Of a DNA stretch of 33,291 nt, positions 26,149-32,794 are shown piece by piece. Origin of the DNA: Actinoallomurus sp. (GTDB lineage: Bacteria; Actinomycetota; Actinomycetes; Streptosporangiales; Streptosporangiaceae); assembly GCA_025964625.1 (NCBI GenBank), contig JAOPYL010000324.1:1-33291 (forward strand). The letters are read 5' to 3'. Each line of letters begins with the position of its first letter. The stretch's first letter is position 1. The position numbers were made by a program, and so were the translations under genes. The notes beneath the pieces were generated by a model. That model worked only from the letters and a program-made list of their open reading frames with translations. It did not search any database and was not told the origin of the DNA.

Positions 26149-26688
26149 TCAGGCGATTCCGGCGAGGACGCGGTCAAGGCCGGCCAGGAAGCGGCCGTCC
26201 CAGTCGAGGTCGTCCGGACTCGTCCCGGCCGAGCGCTCACGGGCCTCCAGTGCGACCTCGCCGAGCAGGTAGCTGAGCAGGGTGTGCGCGCCGACGGCCG
26301 CCTCCGCCTCGGAGAGACCGGCCGCCCGCAGCAGCTCCTGAACGGACACGGTGGTGGAGAGCAGAGCCCCGGGGTTGCGGCGGGTCACGATGAGCGGCAT
26401 CACGCCGACGTGCCCGAGCAGGCGGTCGCGGTACGCGCCGGCCCAGGCGCGCAGGCGGTCACGGGGGGCGCCGCCGCCGGGGGGGACCGGGAGGGCGGCG
26501 ACGTGCGCGATCAGTTGTTCGAGGAGCTGCTCCTTGCCGTGAGGGAGGTGATGGTAGATCGCCATCGCCTCCACCTCGAGTGAGTCGCCGAGCCGGCGCA
26601 TGGTGAGCCGGCCGAGCCCCTGGCCGTCGATGAGGTGGAGGGCGGTCTCGATGATGCGCTCACGTGTGAGCGGCTCACGTTGGGACAT
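26149..26688 (-). CDS. TetR-family regulator
   Basis: A 179-residue repressor. The helix-turn-helix is LTRERIIETALHLIDGQGLGRLTMRRLGDSLEVEAMAIYHHLPHGKEQLLEQLI (residues 8-61). The ligand domain resembles TetR_C_1 types (RDRLRAWAGAYRDRLLGHVGVMPLI, AHTLLSYLLGEVALEA). ATG 26688 is preceded by AAGGTG. A short palindrome TTACTGTGTAA (26698-26708) lies immediately upstream and overlaps a TAAGGT -10-like box, consistent with autorepression. It is upstream of and co-directional with the MpaB-type gene, its likely target. Confidence 0.85.
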   Translation of the reverse strand: MSQREPLTRERIIETALHLIDGQGLGRLTMRRLGDSLEVEAMAIYHHLPHGKEQLLEQLIAHVAALPVPPGGGAPRDRLRAWAGAYRDRLLGHVGVMPLIVTRRNPGALLSTTVSVQELLRAAGLSEAEAAVGAHTLLSYLLGEVALEARERSAGTSPDDLDWDGRFLAGLDRVLAGIA

Positions 26689-26697
26689 GATCGCACC

Positions 26698-26708
26698 TTA
26701 CTGTGTAA
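26698..26708 (-). promoter_or_regulatory. TetR self-operator overlapping -10 box
   Basis: TTACTGTGTAA has 4-bp arms around a 3-base centre. On the reverse strand it overlaps TAAGGT (TAnnnT), which ends 6 bases before ATG 26688. A bound repressor would cover the start site. Confidence 0.4.
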
Positions 26709-26798
26709 AGGGCGCGGACTGGAAGTGTCCCCACCACGTGTCACCACGCAACACCCTCTACCCTGGACTCGGACAGCAACGAGAGAAGGAGAGCCGTC

Positions 26799-27209
26799 AT
26801 GAGCCTGGGTCGCAAGGTGAGCACGGAGGTCGCCGAGCGCTACGCCGCCGACAAAGAGCTCGCCGCCGGTCTGCATGACAGGCTCGCCGCCGCGCAAGAG
26901 ACGGAACGGCTGCTTCGCGCCGCTCAGGTCGAGGCCCGCCCGTTCGGGGAGCTGCGCCTCCTGGCGATCGGCTACGAGCGTGCGCTGTACGACGCGGTCC
27001 TCGCCGCCGAGGCCGCCGAGCGGAAGGCCATGGGGCCGAAGACCTACGAGCACGGGGACGCCAAGCAGCGCCGTGCGGCCCAGATCGCCGCGCGCCGTGC
27101 GCGCGCCAAGCCGCCGGTGCGCCCCTTCACCGAAGAGGTCGACCGGCTGCGCACGCTTCGCGAGGAGCACAAGCTGACCTTCCGCACCAGCCCGTCCGTC
27201 GCCGCCTGA
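26799..27209 (+). CDS. helical hypothetical protein
   Basis: A 136-residue, highly charged, Ala/Arg/Glu-rich protein without signal peptide or membrane segments: MSLGRKVSTEVAERYAADKELAAGLHDRLAAAQETERLLRAAQVEARPFGELRLLAIGYERALYDAV, then a basic stretch DAKQRRAAQIAARRARAKPPVRPF. Predicted almost wholly alpha-helical, with coiled-coil character in the first 80 residues. GGAGA precedes ATG 26799 by 6 bases. A TACCCT -10-like hexamer lies about 40 bases upstream. No function is recognised; the basic tail could bind nucleic acid. It is divergent from the TetR gene, so might share its control. Confidence 0.6.
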   Translation: MSLGRKVSTEVAERYAADKELAAGLHDRLAAAQETERLLRAAQVEARPFGELRLLAIGYERALYDAVLAAEAAERKAMGPKTYEHGDAKQRRAAQIAARRARAKPPVRPFTEEVDRLRTLREEHKLTFRTSPSVAA

Positions 27210-27630
27210 GGCGGTCGGCGCGCGTCGCACGGCCTGCCTCTCGCCGCGGCCGTGCGTCAGGTGCGGGCTTGCGCCGCGGCTCTGGGCGAGGTCGCGGGCC
27301 GCTCTGCCGGGGAGGCGGGGCCTCCTGCCGCGTAGATCATTCGCTTGGATCGGGTCATCAGCATGGTGACCGGGCGGTGGAGCCCGCAGCCCGCTGTGCA
27401 CACTTGGCGCGGACGTTGATCGTCTCGTGCGCGCTCGTCCATGACGTCGCCGCGGGTCTTCATCCAGCCGCGGGGGGAGGTCGCGGTCAGTGCGAACACG
27501 GCCTGTCCGGAGTGGCATGGGCCGCTCAACTCTGGGACTCTACCGACTCAGAGAATCATCGTGGGCCACAGCGCCCGGTCTGCTCGTGGCGAAGCGAGCC
27601 AGCAGGAAGTGCTCTGTCCGGGGGGATCAC
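27210..27630. other. intergenic region with one possible small reverse-strand gene
   Basis: Apart from the candidate at 27257-27442 (reverse), nothing convincing is seen. Composition around 27340-27430 and 27530-27610 is less GC-rich than coding DNA, as expected for control regions. The 3' end provides GGGGGGA (27620-27626) for the TTG start at 27631. Confidence 0.4.
27257..27442 (-). CDS. possible small Cys-containing protein
   Basis: A 61-residue frame: MDERARDDQRPRQVCTAGCG then LHRPVTMLMTRSKRMIYAAGG and a Pro/Ala/Arg-rich tail. The CTAGCGxHRPVTMLMTRxxxxIYAAGG core has the look of a short metal-binding or zinc-ribbon-like segment but only two Cys are present. An upstream in-frame ATG at 27529 would add 29 residues. 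Neither start has a good ribosome binding site. Third-position GC is moderately high, compatible with coding. No family is recognised and it may be a chance frame. Confidence 0.3.
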   Translation of the reverse strand: MDERARDDQRPRQVCTAGCGLHRPVTMLMTRSKRMIYAAGGPASPAERPATSPRAAAQART

Positions 27631-28257
27631 TTGGAGCGCACGCCGCCCGACCGGCGCGACCTTCTCGATGCGTGCAGAGAAGGCGTCGTCGCGATCTGTG
27701 AGCTGGCCGCGCACTTTTCCGACTGGTCCGTGCCGACGCCCTGCAGGGAATGGGAGGCGATCGACCTGGCCGGTCACCTCCGCTGCGTGGCCGAGAATTT
27801 TCACGAGTACCTCAACGACGCGCCGAACAGCCGGCTTTCCCGGTTGTTCGGTCAGGACGCCCCGGCCGCCCTCCTCGTCCGCCAGATGTCGCGGCAGAAC
27901 GCCGCCGAGCTGGCCGTGCTGCCCCCCGCCACCGCGCGGGAGCACATCGTCGCGTTCGCGGTGTCGGCGGAGGCGTACTCCGACCGGCTGCCGGACGTGT
28001 GGGACGAGCCCTATCTGGCCTACCGCGGGACCAGGCTGACCGCGGGCGACTACGCCGGGGCGGTCTGCGTCGAGTGGCACCTGCACGCCTGGGACCTCGC
28101 CCGCGCGCTGGACAAGGACCACCGTCCGAGCCGCCCGGACGTGATCGAGGCCGCATGGCGCACGGCAGTCCCTCACCTGCCGATACCGGGCAAGGGGGAA
28201 CAGTGGGAGGCCGTGCTGCGTGCGTCCGGCCGCTCCCCGGACTGGCAGCCCGCCTAG
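27631..28257 (+). CDS. maleylpyruvate isomerase-like DinB-fold protein
   Basis: A 208-residue protein of the mycothiol-dependent maleylpyruvate isomerase N-terminal family (DinB four-helix bundle, TIGR03083/TIGR03086 type). Landmarks are DWSVPTPCREWEAIDLAGHLRCVAENFHEYL, with the metal-ligand His in GHL, and VCVEWHLHAWDLARALDKDH with two further His (EWHLHAWDL). Three His in these positions bind a divalent metal in family members, which use mycothiol as thiol partner. The actual reaction is unknown. TTG 27631 is selected for its GGGGGGA 5 bases upstream; upstream in-frame codons lack a ribosome site. Confidence 0.8.
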   Translation: MERTPPDRRDLLDACREGVVAICELAAHFSDWSVPTPCREWEAIDLAGHLRCVAENFHEYLNDAPNSRLSRLFGQDAPAALLVRQMSRQNAAELAVLPPATAREHIVAFAVSAEAYSDRLPDVWDEPYLAYRGTRLTAGDYAGAVCVEWHLHAWDLARALDKDHRPSRPDVIEAAWRTAVPHLPIPGKGEQWEAVLRASGRSPDWQPA

Positions 28258-28430
28258 CGGCTGGTCGTCTGCGCCGTGACCGCGTTCGCCGGAGCCATGG
28301 TCTTCTGGGCGTGTGCGTCAAGTGAGGGCGTGGTACAAGAACCGACACGTGTTTCTTGTGCCCTGCCCGCACCCACGCGCCCGGACGCGAGGCGTCAGAC
28401 TGTCGGGCACTCCTCGGTGGAAGGGTGACC

Positions 28431-29075
28431 GTGTTCTTCTGGCTCCTCAAGCACGTGCTGCTGGGCCCGCTTCTGCGGACGGTATTCCGGCCCAAGGTGA
28501 CCGGCACGGTCCCCACCGGTCCCGCGATCATCGCGGCCAACCATCTCTCGTTCAGCGACTCGCTCTTCCTGCCCTTGGTCGTCCCGGGACAGTTGGTCTT
28601 CATCGGCAAGGACGAATACTTTCGCCGCAAGGGGATCAAAGGCCGGTTGATGGCGGCCTTCTTCCGCGGCGTCGGCACCATCCCAGTGGACCGCAAGGGC
28701 GGCTCGGAAGCCGCCGACGCTCTCAGCACGGCTCTCCGGGTGCTCGAAGAGGGCAGGCTCTTCGGGATCTACCCGGAGGGCACCCGCTCTCCTGACGGGC
28801 GGCTGTACCGCGGCAAGACCGGCGTCGCGCGGCTGGCGGTGGAGTCCAGGGCCCCGGTGGTCCCGTGCGCACTGGTGGGGACCGACCAGATCCAGCCCAC
28901 CGGCCACCGCCTGCCCAAGAAGGTCATGCGCGTGCAGATCCGTTTCGGCGATCCACTGACGTTCCCCGAAGGCGCCGATCTCCGGGTGGCCACCGATGAG
29001 GTCGTGGCGGCGATCCAGGCCCTGTCCGGCCAGGAGTACGTCGACGTGTACGCCGCGTCGCTCAAGAAGGGCTGA
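28431..29075 (+). CDS. 1-acyl-sn-glycerol-3-phosphate acyltransferase (PlsC-like)
   Basis: A 214-residue membrane-associated acyltransferase. The four family motifs are present: NHLSFSD (NHx4D, catalytic His), the GTIPVDRKG block with its Arg, YPEGTRS (glycerol-phosphate binding) and VPCALVG. An N-terminal hydrophobic stretch (FFWLLKHVLLGPLLRTVF) anchors it. It would transfer an acyl chain to lysophosphatidate or a related lysolipid. GTG 28431 is chosen with AAGG six bases upstream; GTG 28425 is an equal alternative. It stands alone upstream of the rho leader. Length and motifs are normal for the family. Confidence 0.87.
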   Translation: MFFWLLKHVLLGPLLRTVFRPKVTGTVPTGPAIIAANHLSFSDSLFLPLVVPGQLVFIGKDEYFRRKGIKGRLMAAFFRGVGTIPVDRKGGSEAADALSTALRVLEEGRLFGIYPEGTRSPDGRLYRGKTGVARLAVESRAPVVPCALVGTDQIQPTGHRLPKKVMRVQIRFGDPLTFPEGADLRVATDEVVAAIQALSGQEYVDVYAASLKKG

Positions 29076-29416
29076 GACAAGGCCTCGCCGCGGCGGCGAC
29101 GGACTGCGTGCGGTCCCGGGCCTGCGGCTTGGGAGCGGGTGCGTGTGTCGCCCTGGTGTGATCGGGGTGTCGTACTATACGCTTGATGCAGCGCCGAGGA
29201 CTCCGCTCGTTCGGATAGGCGCTTTCCAGCCGTGTTGCTGAGCCCCGCAGCCCCCATCATGTGGGCGGGCGATCACTCATCCCGAGGTTGACGTCTCTTT
29301 CGAGGATTTCCGGCGTACCCATCGCGTACGCGTTCTCGAGAAGCCATTTCCTCGCGCGGACCGCGCACGTTCTCGCGCGCCTTTTAAGGAAGGACGTGCT
29401 CCCCTGAAAGGACCCC
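29076..29416 (+). promoter_or_regulatory. long structured leader and promoter of rho
   Basis: 341 bases without a gene. A perfect -10 fit TACTAT is at 29173-29178, giving a leader of roughly 230 bases. The second half is rich in symmetric elements: CGCGTACGCG (29323-29332) directly followed by TTCTCGAGAA (29333-29342), then GCGCGGACCGCGC (29354-29366). CGCGC (29362-29366) can alternatively pair with GCGCG (29375-29379), a hairpin followed by CCTTTT, resembling an intrinsic terminator. TTGACG at 29288-29293 could be a second -35 box, but lacks a spaced -10. The layout suggests leader-based autoregulation, as known for E. coli rho. Confidence 0.45.
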
Positions 29417-30601
29417 ATGACCACCACTACCACTATCGAACCCGTCGCCCCGCCGCGCGCGCCGGACGGGCGGGAGAACCCTCCTGTCCCGGTGTCGGGC
29501 GTCCTCGACGTTCGTGACAACCACGCGTTCCTGCGGGCCTCCGGCTACCTGCCCGGTCCCGGCGACGCCTACCTCTCGCTCGCGCAGGTGAAGAAGTACG
29601 GGCTGCGTGCCGGCGACCACGTCCAGGGTGCGGCGCGTAGTCCCCGGCCGGGAAACCAGCGGGAGAAGTTCACTACCCTCGTGCGCACGGACAAGGTCAA
29701 CGGCCTGCCTCCGGAGACCGCCGGGGCGCGGCCGGATTTCGCCGACCTGACCCCGTTGTATCCGCAGGAGCGGCTGCGCCTGGAAACCGGCCGGAATGAC
29801 CTGACCGGCCGCATCATCGACCTCACGGCCCCGATCGGAAAGGGCCAGCGCGGACTCATCGTGGCGCCGCCGAAAGCAGGCAAGACGATGGTGCTGCAGG
29901 CTCTGGCAAAGGCGATCCGGGCCAACAACCCTGAATGCCATGTGATGATCGTGCTGGTCGACGAGCGGCCCGAAGAGGTCACCGACATCCGGCGGTCCGT
30001 GGACGCCGAGGTCATTCACTCGACCTTCGACCGGCCCGCGAGCGACCACACCGCCCTGGCCGAACTCGCGATCGAGCGGGCCAAACGGCTCGTCGAACTC
30101 GGCCGTGACGTGGTCGTCATCCTCGACTCGATCACCCGGCTCGGCCGGGCGTACAACCTCGGCGCGCCTTCCAGCAGCCGCATCCTGGCCGGCGGGGTGG
30201 CCACGACGGCGATCCATCCGCCGCGCCGGTTCCTCGGAGCCGCCCGCAACATCGAACACGGCGGCTCGCTGACGATCCTGGCATCCGTCCTCGTCGAGAC
30301 CGGCTCGCGCATGGACGACGTCTTCTTCGAGGAGTTCAAGGGCACCGGCAACATGGAGCTCCGGCTGCGCCGGGACCTCGCCGACAAACGGATCTTTCCC
30401 GCCGTCGACGTCGCGCCGTCGGGCACCCGCCGCGACGACCTCCTCATGTCGCGGGAGGAGCTGGAGACCGTGGGCCGGCTGCGCAGGGTGCTGCACTCTC
30501 TCGGCTCCCAGGAGGCCGCCGAACTTCTCATCGGCAAGCTGCGCGACACGTCCTCCAACGCGGAGTTCCTCACCCAGATCATGCGCGAGACCTCGAGGTG
30601 A
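29417..30601 (+). CDS. rho: transcription termination factor Rho, compact form
   Basis: A 394-residue RNA-dependent ATPase. It keeps the cold-shock-like primary RNA-binding domain (GVLDVRDNHAFLRASGYLPGPGDAYLSLAQVKKYGLRAGDHVQG) and the full RecA-like motor: Walker A APPKAGKT (Lys156), DERPEEVTDI, Walker B VVVILDSITRLGRAYN, and RRFLGAARNIEHGGSLTI with EEFKGTGNMEL. It lacks the ~45-residue N-terminal Rho_N helical domain and the long Arg/Asn-rich insertion of typical actinobacterial Rho (usually over 600 residues). The Q-loop reads SSSRILAGGVATTAI, with Ala262 where GGVD is usual. AAAGGA precedes ATG 29417. It is not beside rpmE/prfA, its usual neighbours, so it is probably a second, divergent Rho (inference). 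Confidence 0.9.
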   Translation: MTTTTTIEPVAPPRAPDGRENPPVPVSGVLDVRDNHAFLRASGYLPGPGDAYLSLAQVKKYGLRAGDHVQGAARSPRPGNQREKFTTLVRTDKVNGLPPETAGARPDFADLTPLYPQERLRLETGRNDLTGRIIDLTAPIGKGQRGLIVAPPKAGKTMVLQALAKAIRANNPECHVMIVLVDERPEEVTDIRRSVDAEVIHSTFDRPASDHTALAELAIERAKRLVELGRDVVVILDSITRLGRAYNLGAPSSSRILAGGVATTAIHPPRRFLGAARNIEHGGSLTILASVLVETGSRMDDVFFEEFKGTGNMELRLRRDLADKRIFPAVDVAPSGTRRDDLLMSREELETVGRLRRVLHSLGSQEAAELLIGKLRDTSSNAEFLTQIMRETSR

Positions 30602-30630
30602 GCAGGGTCTGACGCTGACCGCCAGGACGC

Positions 30631-32433
30631 TCACTCGACGGTCACGCTCTTCGCCAGGTTGCGGGGCTTGTCGACGTCGTGGCCCAGCGCGACGGCCGCG
30701 TGGTAGGCGAACAGCTGCAGGGCGATCGGCAGCAGGATCGGGTCGAGCTCGCGCTCGTTCTTCGGGATGACGATCGCGTCGTCGCCGAGTGCGCGGTGCC
30801 CGAGCGTCAGCACCCGGCCGTGCCGGGCGCGGATCTCACCCAGAGTCGAGAGGTTCTTGTCGAGTAGTTCGTCGTCCGGGATGATCGCGAGAGCCGGCAG
30901 CTCAGGGCCGATCAGAGCCAGCGGGCCGTGCTTGAGCTCGCTCGCCGGGTAGGCCTCCGCGTGGACGTAGGAGACCTCCTTGAGCTTCTGAGCACCTTCG
31001 CGGGCGACCGGCCAGCCGCGGACCCGCCCGATGAACAGCATGCTCCGGTAGTCCGCGAACTCCCGGGCGAGCCCGGCGATCCGGTCCTCCTGATCCAGGA
31101 TCTCCGTGATCTGGCCGGGCAGTGCGCGCAGTCCCTCGGCGATGCGGCGCCCGTCGGCGGGGGAGAGGTCGTGGATGCGGCCGAGATGCAGTGCGAGCAG
31201 CGCGAACACCACGGACGTCGAGGTGTAGGCCTTCGTCGAGGCGACCGCGATCTCCGGGCCGGCGTGCAGGTAGACACCGCCGTCGCACTCGCGGGCGATC
31301 GCGCTACCGACGGCGTTGACCACGCCGAGCACGCGACCGCCCTTGCGCCTGAGTTCCTGAACGGCGGCGAGCGTGTCGTAGGTCTCGCCCGACTGGCTGA
31401 CCGCGACGTACAGCGTGTCCGCCTCCACGACCGGATTCCGGTAGCGGAACTCTGAGGCCGGCTCGGCGTCGGCGGGGATGCGGGCCAGCTCCTCGATGAG
31501 CTGCGCGCCGACCTGTCCCGCGTAGTACGCGGAGCCACAGCCGAGAACCTTCACCCGGCGTATCTCCCGCGCCTCGCGCGGGTCCAGCGCGAGCCCGCCG
31601 AGGTGGGCCGTGTGGAACCGGCCGTCCAGCCGGCCGCGCAGCGCACGCTCGACGGCGGCGGGCTGCTCGTGGATCTCCTTCCGCATGAAGTGCGCGTAGC
31701 CCTCGGCGTCGTAGGCCGCATCGTCCGCCTCGATGACGGAGGGTTCCTTCCGGGTGGTCCGCGCGTCGAGAGTGGAGGTGCGGAATCCGTCGGCGCGCAC
31801 GGTGGCCAGCTCGCCGTCGTCGAGATGAACCACCTGGCGCGTGTAGCGGACCAGTGCGGCGACGTCGGAGGCCGCGAACATCTCCTTCTGGCCGATGCCG
31901 AGCACGACCGGGCTGCCGTTGCGGGCCGCGACGAGGAGGCCGGGGTGGCGCGTGTCGACGACGGCGATGCCGTATGTGCCGACGACCTGTGAGAGCGCCT
32001 GCCGGACGGCGTCTTCGAGCTCGGTCGCGGCGGAACGGCCGATCAGGTGCGCGAGTACCTCGCTGTCGGTCTCGGAGGCGAACACGACGCCGTCGGCCTC
32101 CAGCTTGGCCCGTAGCTCGTCGGCGTTCTCGATGATGCCGTTGTGTACGAGCGCCACACTGCCCGAGACGTGCGGGTGCGCGTTGACGTCACTGGGCTCG
32201 CCATGCGTGGCCCAGCGGGTGTGGCCGATCCCCGGGCCTCCCTTGAACCGTGCGGGCAGGTCCGCCGCCAGCTCCGCGACGCGCATCCGGGACTTGCGGA
32301 CCCGCAGGTCGCCGGAGCGGCCGACGACCGCGATGCCCGCGGAGTCGTACCCGCGGTACTCCAGCCGGGCCAGGCCCTCGGTCAGGATCGGCACGGCGTC
32401 ACGGGGCCCGACATAGGCGACGATTCCGCACAT
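30631..32433 (-). CDS. glmS: glutamine-fructose-6-phosphate aminotransferase (isomerizing)
   Basis: Full-length 600-residue enzyme making glucosamine-6-phosphate for peptidoglycan precursors. The N-terminal Ntn glutaminase starts MCGIVAYVG (catalytic Cys after Met removal) with HTRWATHGEPSDVNAHPH and NADELRAKLEADG. Two SIS isomerase domains follow (VLGCGSAYYAGQVGAQLIEELA, VSQSGETYDTLAAVQ, STKAYTST, RGWPVAREGAQKLKEVSYVHAEAYPASELKHGP). The end DKPRNLAKSVTVE is canonical. ATG 32433 has GGAGGAG in the end of the preceding 89-residue gene, 12 bases from its stop, so the two form one operon. It converges with rho over a 29-base gap. No glmS ribozyme is visible or expected here. Confidence 0.97.
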   Translation of the reverse strand: MCGIVAYVGPRDAVPILTEGLARLEYRGYDSAGIAVVGRSGDLRVRKSRMRVAELAADLPARFKGGPGIGHTRWATHGEPSDVNAHPHVSGSVALVHNGIIENADELRAKLEADGVVFASETDSEVLAHLIGRSAATELEDAVRQALSQVVGTYGIAVVDTRHPGLLVAARNGSPVVLGIGQKEMFAASDVAALVRYTRQVVHLDDGELATVRADGFRTSTLDARTTRKEPSVIEADDAAYDAEGYAHFMRKEIHEQPAAVERALRGRLDGRFHTAHLGGLALDPREAREIRRVKVLGCGSAYYAGQVGAQLIEELARIPADAEPASEFRYRNPVVEADTLYVAVSQSGETYDTLAAVQELRRKGGRVLGVVNAVGSAIARECDGGVYLHAGPEIAVASTKAYTSTSVVFALLALHLGRIHDLSPADGRRIAEGLRALPGQITEILDQEDRIAGLAREFADYRSMLFIGRVRGWPVAREGAQKLKEVSYVHAEAYPASELKHGPLALIGPELPALAIIPDDELLDKNLSTLGEIRARHGRVLTLGHRALGDDAIVIPKNERELDPILLPIALQLFAYHAAVALGHDVDKPRNLAKSVTVE

Positions 32434-32445
32434 GATGGCTCCTCC

Positions 32446-32715
32446 TCATCCGTAGACGATCCGGCGTAGCTGGCGCAGCGAGAGCTCAGGAGGAGCCACC
32501 CGCCGCAACGGCAGTTCGGCCGTGATGCGTCCGAAGATCTGGTCGTTGGTCAGCCCGCGGGCCTTGAGTTCCGCGTGCCGGCGTCGGACGAACTCATCCG
32601 CCGGCTCGGAGAAGTAGGCGAGCACGTCGGCGACCACCCGCGCCGCCTCGCTCGCGCTCAGCGGACTGGTGCGGCTGAGGTGGGCGAGGAGATCGTCGTG
32701 TGGTTGGCCGGGCAT
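32446..32715 (-). CDS. conserved small protein upstream of glmS
   Basis: An 89-residue soluble, probably all-helical protein. Features are SASEAARVVADVLAYFSEPADEFVRRRHAELKARGLTNDQIFGRITAEL and a basic C-terminus ending PPELSLRQLRRIVYG. The pattern RRHAELxxxGLxNxxIFxRIxxEL resembles a helix-turn-helix or a short coiled segment, but no family name is recognised. ATG 32715 has only a weak AGGA upstream. The stop is 12 bases before glmS, and the glmS ribosome binding site overlaps that end, so it is the first gene of the transcript. The palindrome at 32757-32778 lies 42 bases upstream of its start. Confidence 0.65.
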   Translation of the reverse strand: MPGQPHDDLLAHLSRTSPLSASEAARVVADVLAYFSEPADEFVRRRHAELKARGLTNDQIFGRITAELPLRRVAPPELSLRQLRRIVYG

Positions 32716-32756
32716 AGATCACAATCCTGCCGGGTTGGCACGCGCCAAGCCAAGTT

Positions 32757-32778
32757 TCCTGCCCGATATCGGGCAGGA
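32757..32778. promoter_or_regulatory. perfect 22-bp palindrome upstream of glmS operon
   Basis: Bases 32757-32767 and 32768-32778 are exact reverse complements, with centre CCCGATATCGGG and no spacer. A smaller inverted repeat TTGGC/GCCAA (32735-32748) lies between it and the start of the 89-residue gene. Position suits an operator for the glmS operon. Alternatively it could be related to the neighbouring insertion sequence, though no matching end is visible. Confidence 0.55.
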
Positions 32779-32794
32779 GATCGCATGGCCGGCA

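Noticed and set aside
30602-32433. glmS ribozyme or riboswitch upstream of glmS
   Set aside because: The glmS leader is only 12 bases from the preceding gene, and ribozyme sequences are a Firmicutes trait; nothing similar is visible.
32757-32778. intrinsic terminator
   Set aside because: A palindrome with no loop spacing, upstream of a start codon and without T-run, suits a DNA-binding site better than a terminator.
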